From Zipacnadum sp036504235 (GTDB lineage Bacteria; Armatimonadota; Zipacnadia; Zipacnadales; Zipacnadaceae): a stretch of 64,000 bases of DNA. The stretch covers positions 1 through 64,000 of the forward strand of contig DASXVN010000076.1 in assembly GCA_036504235.1 (NCBI GenBank). The letters run 5' to 3'. Shown here one piece after another: positions 33,035-42,185 of the stretch. How positions within the stretch are numbered: position 1 is the stretch's first letter; every line of letters begins with the position of its first letter. The translations under genes and the position numbers were made by a program. Under the pieces are notes generated by a model. It searched no databases, was not told where the DNA came from, and worked only from the letters and a program-made list of their open reading frames with translations.

Positions 33035-33859
33035 CTACGGGGTCTTGGTTACCACCGGGCCGCTGACGCGTCCGGCCACCGGATAGTCCACCGTCACGAA
33101 GGCGTCCGTGGCGCTAAAGCGATAGCTGAAAGTGCCTAGCGCCTGCAGCTTAACGTCTTGCGTGAAGACCACGCCCTTAGCCCAGCGGTTGCCGGTCGCC
33201 GTCATGGTGAAGGGGCTGTTGAGAATCTGGCTACCCGCCTGGTTCCAGACCTGCAGAAGCACGGACTTGGGCGCCCGTCCGTCGGCATCCGAGAACATGA
33301 TCTGGAACTTGAACGTGGTGCTGGGCAGGCCCCGCAGCGGAGCCACTCCCCCGCTCTCATAGCCCGGGGCGCCGGTCCACTTCAGCACCGGAGGACTGTT
33401 CACCAGCGGGCCATTGGCCTTGCCGCTGGTCGGCAGGGCCGCGAGATTCAGGCCATCATCGCCGACAAAGCTGTACTTGTAGTTCCCGGCGGCGGTCAAC
33501 TTGACCAGGGTGGTGAAGATCACGCCCTGCACCCAGGTGGTGCTGCCGCTCCCCGTCATGGCAAAGGGGCTGCCGGTCATCTCGACCCCCGAGGGGAGCC
33601 AGATGTGGACGACCACGGATTGCGGGACCAGGCCATCCGGGTGCGAGTATTTCACCTTGAACTGGTAGTTGACGCCCGGCCGGGACGAAGTCGGCAGGAC
33701 GCCGTTGCCGACGTACCCGGCCGTCCCCGCCCAGGCCAGCACCGGGGGATGCCATTGCGGCGGGGGCGGCGGCTGCGCTTGGGCGCCGGTCGCGGCTAGG
33801 GCCAGACCAATAATCGCCGCCACCAAAACGGCGCGGACACCTGTGGAAAAGCTGTTCAT
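33035..33859 (-). CDS. Secreted protein with two tandem ~115-residue beta repeats
   Basis: A signal peptide (1-28, ending AQA) is followed by two copies of a repeat at about 38-150 and 156-270. Shared landmarks in both are PPVL.W.G..GY...GV.P, DG..P.SV....W, SPF.MT..G, W..GV.FT..VKL.A.G, Y.F...D and GPVV/GPLV. These look like paired Ig-like or carbohydrate-binding beta-sandwiches of no family I can name. GGAGGATG lies 8 bases before the ATG at 33859. It is followed by the DUF2156 gene. Probably a periplasmic or surface binding protein. Confidence 0.75.
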   Translation of the reverse strand: MNSFSTGVRAVLVAAIIGLALAATGAQAQPPPPPQWHPPVLAWAGTAGYVGNGVLPTSSRPGVNYQFKVKYSHPDGLVPQSVVVHIWLPSGVEMTGSPFAMTGSGSTTWVQGVIFTTLVKLTAAGNYKYSFVGDDGLNLAALPTSGKANGPLVNSPPVLKWTGAPGYESGGVAPLRGLPSTTFKFQIMFSDADGRAPKSVLLQVWNQAGSQILNSPFTMTATGNRWAKGVVFTQDVKLQALGTFSYRFSATDAFVTVDYPVAGRVSGPVVTKTP

Positions 33860-34029
33860 GCGTTTTCATCCTCCGGGACAACCAGTACTAGCGAGTCAGG
33901 AACATTCGCCCTGCCGGTAAGCTGCCAACCTCTTGCGCAGCCTGCGGCTCTTGGACGGAAACCAACGCGATTTTGTTTCACCGCCCCGCCCGCCCGTCAG
34001 GCCGGCCAACCGCTGCTCAGGACCGCGCA

Positions 34030-34059
34030 TTGACCTCCAGGGCACCCACATGATACCAT
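34030..34059 (+). promoter_or_regulatory. Candidate promoter of uvrA
   Basis: TTGACC (34030-34035) is followed by TACCAT (34054-34059) after 18 bases; a closer -10 match, CATAAT (34057-34062), is 21 bases away. The start codon of uvrA lies about 35 bases downstream. No LexA-type box is recognised. Found by eye only. Confidence 0.35.
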
Positions 34060-34093
34060 AATACGCTACGCTACAAAAAGGCAGCAGCATATA

Positions 34094-36943
34094 ATGGATA
34101 GCTCCGGCAATAACATTCGGATTTACGGCGCGCGCGAGCACAACCTCAAGGGGGTTTCCCTGGAGCTGCCGCGCGACGCTTTGGTCGTTTTTTGCGGGGT
34201 CAGCGGCTCGGGCAAGTCCTCCCTGGCCTTCGATACCCTCTACGCGGAGGGCCAGCGCCGCTACGTCGAATCGCTGTCCGCCGGCGCCCGCCAGTTCCTC
34301 GGCGAGCTGCTCCGGCCCCAGGTGGACCACATTGACGGACTCTCGCCCGCCGTGGCGATTGACCAGAATTCCAGCCACAGCAACCCGCGTTCCACCGTCG
34401 CCACCCTCACCGACATCTACGACTATTTGCGAGTAATGTTCGCCAAGGTCGGCCTCCCCCACTGTTACCAGTGCGGCGACCTCATCTCCGCCCGCACCCC
34501 CTCCCAGATCACGGACGAGCTGGAGAGCCTGCCCGAGCAGACCCGGCTCACTGTCCTCGCTCCGCTGACTCCCGGGTCCGGCGAGCGCTATGCGGAGGTC
34601 CTCCGCACCGCCCGCCGCCGCGGCTACGCCCGCGTCCGGCTGGACGGGGAGCTGCGCGATCTGGCCGAGAGCATCCGCGTGGACGAGAACGAGGAGCACC
34701 ACATCGAGCTGGTCGTGGACCGGCTCGTGGTCGGCCCCGAGGTGCGCACCCGGCTGGCCGAGGCCGTGGAGGTCGCCCTGGAGGAAAGCAGTGGCATGGT
34801 CGTCGCCGCTATCGAGGGCGAGCCGGACCGGCTCTTCTCCAACCGCTTTGCCTGCACGCGCTGCGGCCTGACCTACCCGGAGCTAACCCCGCAGCTTTTC
34901 TCCTTCAACCACCCCAGCGGCTACTGCCCCACCTGCGGCGGCCTGGGCGTGGTCACCGACACCGCGCCGGAGCGCCTGGTGCGCGACCCCGAGGTCTCGC
35001 TGCTCGACGGGGCCCTGCACCTGGTTGGCGCGCCCCCCGCCGCCCCCATGCTGCACCTGCTCGAGGGGCTGGCCGAGCACTATGGCTTCGACCTGCACAC
35101 CCCCTGGAACCAGCTCACCGAGAGCGTCCGCCAGGCTCTCTTGTTCGGCTCGGAGCAGGACAAGATTTCCTACTCGCACACCACCAAGACCGGCCGCCAG
35201 ATCAGCTACGAGCGCGAATTTGAGGGGCTCGTGCCCATGGTCACCCGCCGCCACGAGCAGACCGAGTCGCGCCACTCCCGCGATTTCTACGAGCAGTTCC
35301 GCGCCCCGCGCCCCTGCCCCGCCTGCCACGGCGCCCGCTTGCGGCCCGAGGCGCTGGCGGTCACCGTAGGCGGCCAGCGCATCAACGAGATCTGCAGCCA
35401 GACGATTGAGGCCTCCGTCGGTTTCTTTGCCGGCCTGAGTTTCGCCGGCGGTCAGGAACTGGTCACCCACGAGCTGCTCAAGGACATTCGCGCCCGGCTG
35501 GGCTTCCTGGCGCAGGTCGGGCTGGGCTACCTCACCCTGGACCGCTCCGCCCCCACCCTCGCCGGCGGCGAGGCCCAGCGCATCCGCCTGGCCAACCAGG
35601 TCGGCAGCGGCCTCGCCGGCATCATCTACATCCTCGACGAGCCCTCCATCGGCCTGCACCCGCGCGACCATGAGCGCCTGCTGGAGGTCCTGGCCCAACT
35701 GCGCGACCGGGGCAATACGCTAGTGGTCGTGGAGCACGATCCGCCCACCATCCTGGCCGCCGACTACGTGGTGGAGTTCGGCCCCGGCGCCGGCACCCAG
35801 GGCGGCGAGGTGATCTTCGCCGGCACCGTGCCCGAGCTACTCCAGGCCCCCCACTCGCTCACCGGCCAGTACCTCAGCGGCCGGCGCCACGTGCCCCACC
35901 CCACCTATCGCCGGCCGGCCGGGGACCAGGTCCTGTGGATCCGCGGCGCCCGCGAGCACAACCTCCAGAACCTGGACGTTGCCCTGCCGCTGGGCTTGAT
36001 GATCTGCGTCACCGGCGTCTCCGGCTCGGGCAAGAGCACCCTGATCAGCGACATTCTCTACCCGGCCCTGCGCCGCCGCCTGCATCGCTCGCACGACACC
36101 CCCGGGGCCTACGACCGGCTGGAGGGCGTCGAGTATCTGGACAAGGTGGTCAGCATCGACCAGCGCCCCATCGGCCGCAGCCCGCGGTCCAACCCGGCCA
36201 CCTATTCCGGCGTGTTCGGGCCCCTGCGCGAGCTGTTCTCCCAGACGCCGGCCGCGCGCATGCGCGGCTACGGGCCGGGGCGTTTCAGCTTCAACGTGCG
36301 CGGCGGCCGCTGCGAGGCCTGCGCCGGCGAGGGCACCCGGCGCGTGGAGATGCACTTTCTCCCCGACGTCCGCGTGCCCTGCCCCGAGTGCGGCGGCACC
36401 CGCTACAACCGCGAGACCCTCCAGGTGCGCTACAAGGGCAAGGACATCGCCGAGGTCCTGGACTTGACCATCCAGGAGGCGCTGGAGCTGTTCGCGAACC
36501 AACCGGCTCTGGCCCGCGTCTTGCGTACGCTCTGCGAGGTCGGTCTCGACTATATCAAGCTCGGCCAGCCGGCCAACACGCTCTCCGGCGGGGAGGCCCA
36601 GCGCCTCAAGCTGGCCCGGGAACTGTCCCGGCCCGCCACCAGCCAGACGTTGTACCTCCTAGACGAACCGACCACGGGTCTGCATTTTGTAGATATCGAG
36701 AAACTCCTGGAGGTGCTGCAGCGGCTGGTGGACGCCGGCAATACGGTAGTGATCATCGAGCACAATCTCGAGGTAATCCGTAACGCCGACTACGTCATCG
36801 ACCTGGGCCCCGAGGGCGGAGACGGCGGCGGCCGGCTCCTCGTCTCGGGTACCCCCGAGCAAGTCGCCGCGGCCCCCGGCTCCCACACCGGCCGCTTCTT
36901 GCAGGCCGCCATGGCCGCGCCCGGCGCCCCCCCAGAACCATGA
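34094..36943 (+). CDS. uvrA: Excinuclease ABC subunit A
   Basis: The 949-residue UvrA has two ABC modules: Walker A 'GVSGSGKSSLAFDTLYAEGQ' (about 35-54) and 'GVSGSGKSTLISDILYPAL' (about 637), signatures 'LAGGEAQRIRLANQVGSG' and 'LSGGEAQRLKLARELSRP', and Walker B 'IIYILDEPSIGLHPRD' and 'TLYLLDEPTTGLHFVD'. Zinc modules are intact: 'CTRCG...CPTCG' and 'CEACAGEG...CPECG'. It recognises bulky DNA lesions with UvrB in nucleotide excision repair. The length is normal. Its stop overlaps the ATG of the glycosyltransferase gene (ATGA), an unusual coupling of repair to polysaccharide genes. Confidence 0.97.
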   Translation: MDSSGNNIRIYGAREHNLKGVSLELPRDALVVFCGVSGSGKSSLAFDTLYAEGQRRYVESLSAGARQFLGELLRPQVDHIDGLSPAVAIDQNSSHSNPRSTVATLTDIYDYLRVMFAKVGLPHCYQCGDLISARTPSQITDELESLPEQTRLTVLAPLTPGSGERYAEVLRTARRRGYARVRLDGELRDLAESIRVDENEEHHIELVVDRLVVGPEVRTRLAEAVEVALEESSGMVVAAIEGEPDRLFSNRFACTRCGLTYPELTPQLFSFNHPSGYCPTCGGLGVVTDTAPERLVRDPEVSLLDGALHLVGAPPAAPMLHLLEGLAEHYGFDLHTPWNQLTESVRQALLFGSEQDKISYSHTTKTGRQISYEREFEGLVPMVTRRHEQTESRHSRDFYEQFRAPRPCPACHGARLRPEALAVTVGGQRINEICSQTIEASVGFFAGLSFAGGQELVTHELLKDIRARLGFLAQVGLGYLTLDRSAPTLAGGEAQRIRLANQVGSGLAGIIYILDEPSIGLHPRDHERLLEVLAQLRDRGNTLVVVEHDPPTILAADYVVEFGPGAGTQGGEVIFAGTVPELLQAPHSLTGQYLSGRRHVPHPTYRRPAGDQVLWIRGAREHNLQNLDVALPLGLMICVTGVSGSGKSTLISDILYPALRRRLHRSHDTPGAYDRLEGVEYLDKVVSIDQRPIGRSPRSNPATYSGVFGPLRELFSQTPAARMRGYGPGRFSFNVRGGRCEACAGEGTRRVEMHFLPDVRVPCPECGGTRYNRETLQVRYKGKDIAEVLDLTIQEALELFANQPALARVLRTLCEVGLDYIKLGQPANTLSGGEAQRLKLARELSRPATSQTLYLLDEPTTGLHFVDIEKLLEVLQRLVDAGNTVVIIEHNLEVIRNADYVIDLGPEGGDGGGRLLVSGTPEQVAAAPGSHTGRFLQAAMAAPGAPPEP

Positions 36944-37920
36944 GTGATACCTGCTCCCCCCTGCGCCTGTCCCTGATCATCCCCACCTACCGCCGCCGGG
37001 AGAGCCTGCTGCGCTGCCTGCAGGGACTGGCCGCGGGCGCGCGCCGGCCCGACGAGACTCTGGTAGTGGTGCACGAACAGGACCCGGAGGCCGGCGACCT
37101 GGAGCAGGCCCTCCGCGAGTTGGCGGCCCCCCTGCATCTGCGCCTGGTCTGGGCGGAGCGCGCCGGCCAAATCTTCCAGATGAACGCGGGGATTGCCGAG
37201 GCCACCGGCGACATCCTCTGCTTCACCGATGACGACTGCGTGCCGCGCCCCGACTGGCTGGCGCAGCTCGCCGCCGCCTACGACGACCCCCGCATCGGCG
37301 GCGTCGGGGGCCGGGATATCGTCCATCATGGGGAAGTGCTCAGCGAGGGTCCGGGCGCGGTGGTCGGCCGGATCACCTGGTACGGTCGGGTGGTCGGCAA
37401 CCACCATCTGATCTTCCCCCCCGGACGCCGCGAGGTCGATCACCTCAAGGGGGCCAATATGAGTTTCCGCCGCGAGTCAACGCCCCCCCTGGACCCGCTG
37501 ATGGTGCTCGGCCCGGGCACCGGCTCCCAGAATGACACCGAGCTGTCCCTGGCCGTCCGGGCCCGCGGCTACCGCCTGGCCTATGAGCCGCTGGCCCAGG
37601 TTGACCACTACCCGGCGCAGCGCCACGGGGTGACACACCGCAATCTCGACCACCCGCAGCAGGTCTACCTGGACGCGCACAACTGGGCCTACCTGATGTT
37701 CAAGCACTACGGCTGGAGCCGGCGGCTCCCCTTCCTGGCTTACGCCGCGCTCGTCGGCTGCGGCAACCGCCTGGGCCTGGCCAAATTCCTGGTCCGCGCG
37801 GTCCGCGCTCCCGGCCCGGCCGGCCGTCAGTGGACCACCACCCTGCGCGGGCTGCACTCGGGTCTGCGCACCTACTACCGCGCCGGCCGCCCCGGCTCGC
37901 AGAGGAGGAACGCGCATTAA
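36940..37920 (+). CDS. Family 2 glycosyltransferase
   Basis: The 326-residue protein has the GT-A core of GT2: 'LSLIIPTYRRRESLLRCLQG' at the start, the DXD-type 'ILCFTDDDCVPRPDWLAQL' with catalytic acidic residues, and later 'GANMSFRRE'. A C-terminal segment lacks clear membrane spans. It transfers a sugar from a nucleotide donor to an acceptor in the cytoplasm. Its ATG overlaps the uvrA stop, and its stop overlaps the ATT start of the ligase gene. With the two following genes it forms an apparent exopolysaccharide or O-antigen set; the sugar is unknown. Confidence 0.9.
   Translation: MSDTCSPLRLSLIIPTYRRRESLLRCLQGLAAGARRPDETLVVVHEQDPEAGDLEQALRELAAPLHLRLVWAERAGQIFQMNAGIAEATGDILCFTDDDCVPRPDWLAQLAAAYDDPRIGGVGGRDIVHHGEVLSEGPGAVVGRITWYGRVVGNHHLIFPPGRREVDHLKGANMSFRRESTPPLDPLMVLGPGTGSQNDTELSLAVRARGYRLAYEPLAQVDHYPAQRHGVTHRNLDHPQQVYLDAHNWAYLMFKHYGWSRRLPFLAYAALVGCGNRLGLAKFLVRAVRAPGPAGRQWTTTLRGLHSGLRTYYRAGRPGSQRRNAH
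37903..37918 (+). promoter_or_regulatory. Ribosome site deciding an ATT start
   Basis: AGGAGG at 37903-37908 lies 7 bases before ATT at 37916-37918. The ATT overlaps the upstream stop (ATTAA). No in-frame ATG, GTG or TTG exists between here and the ATG at 38114, while the intervening 198 bases read as a coherent membrane-protein sequence. Confidence 0.75.
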
Positions 37921-39433
37921 ACGCGGGAGCAGTCAGCGGATTCCTTTCGAGATCGGCCTCATCTTCTTCGGCTGCGCGGCCGGGCTGGTCGTCGCCTGGG
38001 TCACCGGCGGCCTTACCGGGCAGAACGGCACCTTCAAGCCTATCGCCCTGGGCCTCGGCGTCGCCGCTCTGATCTCTTCCTGCGCCTCCCTGGAGATCGC
38101 CTGTCTCTGCCTGATGGCGCTTTGCTTTTTTGATGGTTTCATCAAGGCCGCCGACCCCTCGCGTGTTTCCCTGTTCGCCAAGGACGTCTTCCTGGCTATC
38201 GCCCTCCTGCGCTGGGGCTACCAGAACCTGCGGCGCCGCCGTTGGCCCTCCTTCGCTCTGCCTTTCACCGTCCCGATGGTGCTGTTCGTCGCCTATTGTG
38301 GCGCGGAAATGTTCAACACTACTACCGCGGACCCGCGCGTTGCCCTGGCCGGCGTGCGCACCTGGATAATCTGGCTCCCCTGCGCCTTTCTCTTCTACGA
38401 CTACGTGGTGAGTCGCGCGCAGCTCCAGCGCTTGCTCGTGCTCGTCGTGGGGCTGGGGCTGCTCACCGGAATCTATGGCATCGTGCAGTTCCGCGTGGGC
38501 TATGGCCATCTGCAGGGGCTGGGAGCCGGATTCGCCTACTACACGACCCACTTCAACGTACTGGGCACCGATACCGTCCGCGCCGTCTCCACCTTCGTCT
38601 CTCCGGGTACCTTCGGCGCCGCCATGGGTTCCGTGGTGATGCTCGGCACGGGCGCCGCCGCCTACCTGCAGCGTGTGCCCCTCAAGATCTTCTCCGGCGT
38701 GACCGCGGCCATCGCCCTCGTGGGACTCGGCGCCAGCGCTAGCCGCGCCCCGCTGATCGGGCTGGTGGCCGGTGGGTTCGTCCTGCTAGTGGTGGCCCGC
38801 AAGCCGCGACTCCTGGCCCTCGTGATCGGCATCGGCTTCGTCTTTGTGGTGCTGGTCGGTAGCTTCGCCGGCGGCGCTTTTGCCCGTCGCTACAACCGCG
38901 AGCTGATCAACAGCGACACCATCACCTCCCGTTTTGCCATCCCCCTGCAGCACGTCTGGGTCTCGATGCTAGACGAACCCCTCGGAGTGGGCGTAGCTAC
39001 CGGCATGGGCATCGGACGTTCCGATGCCGACCGCACCGCGTACGCTCCGGCGGCGAGTTCTGAGCTCCAAGCCTCCGACGAGGCCAGCGGCATGGTCGAG
39101 AATGAATACGCCCGCGCCTTGCGCGAACTCGGTATCCCCGGCGCTTTGCTGTTCATCTGGCTTATCTTCAAGGCGCTCCAGACCTTCGTCCGCTCCTACC
39201 GGCGCGTACGGACCACCGATTACCGCATCCTGGTCGGAGCCTGCCTGGGCTTGGCCGTCAGCATCGTCCTCCAGTTGGCCGTCGGCAGCGTTCTCTACCT
39301 CGTACCCAGCGGCATTCTCTTCTGGGGGATGGCGGCGCTGTGCTGGAAGCTGCCCGAACTCGAGGCGCGCGAACTGCTCACCGTGACTCCGGCGGAGCCC
39401 CAACCCGCCGCCGCCCCGGCGATAGGGAGATAG
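37916..39433 (+). CDS. O-antigen ligase/polymerase (WaaL/Wzy-like) membrane protein with ATT start
   Basis: About eleven membrane segments and a large extracytoplasmic loop between late segments (about residues 325-395) give the Wzy/WaaL (PF04932-like) layout, ending 'VPSGILFWGMAALCWKLPEL'. The protein joins or polymerises lipid-linked glycans in the periplasm. The best start is the rare ATT at 37916 with AGGAGG 7 bases before it, giving 505 residues; an ATG at 38114 would remove the first two membrane segments ('FEIGLIFFGCAAGLVVAWV' and 'IALGLGVAALISSCASLEIA'), which are clearly coding. It lies between two glycosyltransferase genes. Confidence 0.82.
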   Translation: MKRGSSQRIPFEIGLIFFGCAAGLVVAWVTGGLTGQNGTFKPIALGLGVAALISSCASLEIACLCLMALCFFDGFIKAADPSRVSLFAKDVFLAIALLRWGYQNLRRRRWPSFALPFTVPMVLFVAYCGAEMFNTTTADPRVALAGVRTWIIWLPCAFLFYDYVVSRAQLQRLLVLVVGLGLLTGIYGIVQFRVGYGHLQGLGAGFAYYTTHFNVLGTDTVRAVSTFVSPGTFGAAMGSVVMLGTGAAAYLQRVPLKIFSGVTAAIALVGLGASASRAPLIGLVAGGFVLLVVARKPRLLALVIGIGFVFVVLVGSFAGGAFARRYNRELINSDTITSRFAIPLQHVWVSMLDEPLGVGVATGMGIGRSDADRTAYAPAASSELQASDEASGMVENEYARALRELGIPGALLFIWLIFKALQTFVRSYRRVRTTDYRILVGACLGLAVSIVLQLAVGSVLYLVPSGILFWGMAALCWKLPELEARELLTVTPAEPQPAAAPAIGR

Positions 39434-39437
39434 CGGC

Positions 39438-41765
39438 ATGCGCCTCGCCTTCCTCGTGGAGGATGTCAGCCTCAAGAAGGGCCAGGAGCGCGTCACCGCC
39501 GAGTTGCTTCGGCGGCTAGTCGCGCGCCATGAGGTCCACCTGTTCGGCTACACCGCCGCCGACCTCCCGCCCGAGATCCACGTTCACCGCCTGTGGAACC
39601 CCCGCTGCGGCTCCACGCTGCGCGCCTTTCTCTTCCCCTACGTGGCCGGGTGGGCCCTGCGGGGCCAGCGCTTCGACGTGGTCCTGTCCACCGGCGGCAA
39701 CAGCTTCGTCTCGAATTTCGTCCTCACCCACACCTGCCATGCAGACCGTCGCCGCTTCCTCGGCGCCTCCCGCCCCGGCGAGCCGCCGCCGTCCGCCCTC
39801 TGGCGGCTGCTCTGGAACCTGCGCAGCCGCTGGGCCTGCGCTATGGAGCGCCGCGCCGTGCGCCGCTGCCCGGACCGCACTATCGCCGTCTCCGGAGCGC
39901 TCGCCCGCGCCCTGGCCCGCGCCTACGATCTGCCCCTCAGCCACCTGCTGGTCGCCCCCAACGGGGTGGACCATGACCTCTTCCATCCCGGCCTGCGCGG
40001 CGCCCACCGGGCCGAGTTGCGGGCGGAGTTGGGCCTCGACGAGCCGGACTTTGTCGTGCTCTTCGTCGGTGGCCTCTGGCTGGAGAAGGGCTTGCCGCTG
40101 GTCGTCGCGGCCCTGGCCCAGATGCAGCACCCGGCCCGCCTGGTCGTGGTAGGCTCCGGAGACGAGGAGGCGCTGCGCCGAATCGCGGCCGCGGAGGGCG
40201 TCGCTGACCGCGTGCTCCTGGTCGGCCGCCGGGACGATGTGCACCGCTTCTACGGGGCCGCCGATTGCTTTGCCTTCCCCTCCGAGTCGGAGGGCTTCGG
40301 CCTGGTCATGGCGGAAGCCGCCGCGGCCGGCCTGCCGGTGATCGCCACCCGCGTGGGCATCGCCGAAGACCTGATTGAAGACGGCCGCAGCGGCTACCTC
40401 GTGGAGGGCGACGTGGCCCAGATCGCCGACCGCCTGGACCGCCTGGCCGCCGATCCGCCACTACGCCGGGCCCTGGGCGAGGCCGCCGGCGCCCGCGCCC
40501 AGACCTTCACCTGGGAGCGCCAGGCCGAGTTGGTGGAGGAGTTCTTCGCGGAGAAGTGCGCTGCTGTGCCGCCGACACCCGAGAAGCTGCGCGTAGCCGT
40601 CCTCAGCCACGCCTGCGTGGTGGACGTCAACCAGCGGCTCTACGCCGATCTGGCCGCCGCGCACCCGGAGTGGGAAGTGCTGGTGATCGCCCCCGACCAC
40701 TGGCGCAACCCGCTCAGCGGCGAGCGTCCCCTCTCGCTCCTGCCCGCGGCCGCCGCGCTGGTCCATCCGCTGCCCGTGCACCTCGCCGGGAAGATGCACC
40801 TGCACTGGTATCACCGGGGGCCGCTCACCCGGCTGCTGCGCAACTTCCGCCCGGACGTGGTGATGGCCCATGAGGAGCCGTACTCGCTGGCCGGGGCGCA
40901 GGCCGGCTGGCTCGCGCACCGGCTGGGCGCGCGCATGATCCTCTGCAGCCAGCAGAACCTCTATCGCCCCTGCCCGCCACCGTTGGCCTGGAGCCAGGCC
41001 TGGCTGCTGCGCCACGTGGACTGGATGCTCCCGGTCACCCCGGAGGTCGGCGAGATCGTCCGCCAACGCGGCTTTTCCGGTCCCCAGAGCCTTCTGGCCA
41101 ACGGCTTTGACGAGACGCTCTTCCGCCCCGAGGCCCGGGGTGACGGCTCCCTGCGTCGCGAACTGGGCCTGACCCGGCCCGTCCTCGGCTACGCGGGACG
41201 TCTGGAGCCCGCCAAGGGGCTCCGCAACCTCCTGGAGTCGGCGCGCCTGCTGCGCCTGCGCTACGGCGACGACTTCCAGCTTTTCTTCATCGGCGAGGGC
41301 AGCCTGCTCCCCGAGATCCAGGCCTTCGCCGCCCAGCACCTGGCCCCCGGGCAACTGGTGCACCAGGGCTATGTGCCGCATCATCGGATGGGCGAATACA
41401 TGGCGGCGATGGATGTGCTGGTGCTCCCCTCGCTCACCACGCCCACCTGGAAAGAGCAGTTTGGCCGGGTCATCGTGGAGGCGCTGGCCTGCGAGGTGCC
41501 GGTGGTGGGGTCGGACTCGGGGCACATTCCGGTGCTGCTCGAGGAGACGGGCGGAGGACTGGTCTTTCCGGAGGGCCAGGTCGAGCCGTTGGCGGCTTGC
41601 CTGGAGCAGTTGCTACGCGACTCGGAGTTGCGGCGCCAACTGGGGAAACACGGTCACGACGTGGTCATGCGGGAGTACACCTGGCAGCGCTGGGCCGAGC
41701 ACCTCTACGACGCCCTGTGCGGGACGATGGCTCTCCCCAACCGACCCGGGCGCCCGCCGCGCTAG
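39438..41765 (+). CDS. Fusion of two family 4 glycosyltransferases
   Basis: The 775-residue protein has two complete GT-B units. The first (1-375) has 'FLVEDVSLKKGQERVTAELL', 'VGGLWLEKGLPLVVAALAQM' and the E-x7-E motif 'SESEGFGLVMAEA'. The second (about 382-765) starts 'KLRVAVLSHACVVDVNQRLY' and has 'LGYAGRLEPAKGLRNLLESA' and 'EQFGRVIVEALACEVPVVGS'. Two activities in one chain suggest two sequential sugar additions in one glycan. GGGAGA precedes the ATG at 39438, four bases after the ligase gene. Donor and acceptor sugars are unknown. Confidence 0.9.
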   Translation: MRLAFLVEDVSLKKGQERVTAELLRRLVARHEVHLFGYTAADLPPEIHVHRLWNPRCGSTLRAFLFPYVAGWALRGQRFDVVLSTGGNSFVSNFVLTHTCHADRRRFLGASRPGEPPPSALWRLLWNLRSRWACAMERRAVRRCPDRTIAVSGALARALARAYDLPLSHLLVAPNGVDHDLFHPGLRGAHRAELRAELGLDEPDFVVLFVGGLWLEKGLPLVVAALAQMQHPARLVVVGSGDEEALRRIAAAEGVADRVLLVGRRDDVHRFYGAADCFAFPSESEGFGLVMAEAAAAGLPVIATRVGIAEDLIEDGRSGYLVEGDVAQIADRLDRLAADPPLRRALGEAAGARAQTFTWERQAELVEEFFAEKCAAVPPTPEKLRVAVLSHACVVDVNQRLYADLAAAHPEWEVLVIAPDHWRNPLSGERPLSLLPAAAALVHPLPVHLAGKMHLHWYHRGPLTRLLRNFRPDVVMAHEEPYSLAGAQAGWLAHRLGARMILCSQQNLYRPCPPPLAWSQAWLLRHVDWMLPVTPEVGEIVRQRGFSGPQSLLANGFDETLFRPEARGDGSLRRELGLTRPVLGYAGRLEPAKGLRNLLESARLLRLRYGDDFQLFFIGEGSLLPEIQAFAAQHLAPGQLVHQGYVPHHRMGEYMAAMDVLVLPSLTTPTWKEQFGRVIVEALACEVPVVGSDSGHIPVLLEETGGGLVFPEGQVEPLAACLEQLLRDSELRRQLGKHGHDVVMREYTWQRWAEHLYDALCGTMALPNRPGRPPR

Positions 41766-42163
41766 TGGACGCGAATCTGCGCGAGTTGCGCGCCACGCGA
41801 GGCGGTCATGCCGCCAATCGCCGCCAGCACCAGCAGAATCACCAGCTTGAGCACCGCCCCGACGGCCACCACGATCAGCGTCGGCCCCTCGGTTGTCGGC
41901 TTGGCGACCGCTACCTCCGCCGGTTTGGTCTCCTTGCCGGCAGCGGCTTTCGGCGCCGCGGTTGTCGCCGGTGTGGCCACCGGCTTGGTCACTTGCACCC
42001 GCTGAATCTGCTCGTCCACGGTCTTGAGCATCAGATAGCCCCAGTAGAAGGCCAACAGCATCAACGCCACGCCCGCCACAAAAACCAGCAGGCCCACCCC
42101 ATAGTTGCCCCAGGCTTGCCCCGAGCCGGGCTCGCGTTGCTGGGTCTCTGAGACTTCCGCCAT
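41762..42163 (-). CDS. Small two-TM membrane protein
   Basis: The 133-residue protein has a first membrane segment 'YGVGLLVFVAGVALMLLAFY', a linker rich in Ala, Thr, Lys and Pro ('TKPVATPATTAAPKAAAGKE'), and a second segment 'LIVVAVGAVLKLVILLVLAA'. No family is recognised. GAGGAGG lies 10 bases before the ATG at 42163. It follows the prepilin-like gene by 22 bases on the same strand and its 3' end overlaps the end of the convergent glycosyltransferase gene by 4 bases. It could be an accessory to pilus or envelope assembly, but this is only positional. Confidence 0.7.
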   Translation of the reverse strand: MAEVSETQQREPGSGQAWGNYGVGLLVFVAGVALMLLAFYWGYLMLKTVDEQIQRVQVTKPVATPATTAAPKAAAGKETKPAEVAVAKPTTEGPTLIVVAVGAVLKLVILLVLAAIGGMTASRGAQLAQIRVH

Positions 42164-42185
42164 TGCTGCGCTTCCTCCTCGCGGG

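Noticed and set aside
38114..39433. Ligase gene starting at ATG 38114
   Set aside because: This would leave 193 bases of clearly coding membrane-protein sequence untranslated; the ATT at 37916 with AGGAGG fits better.
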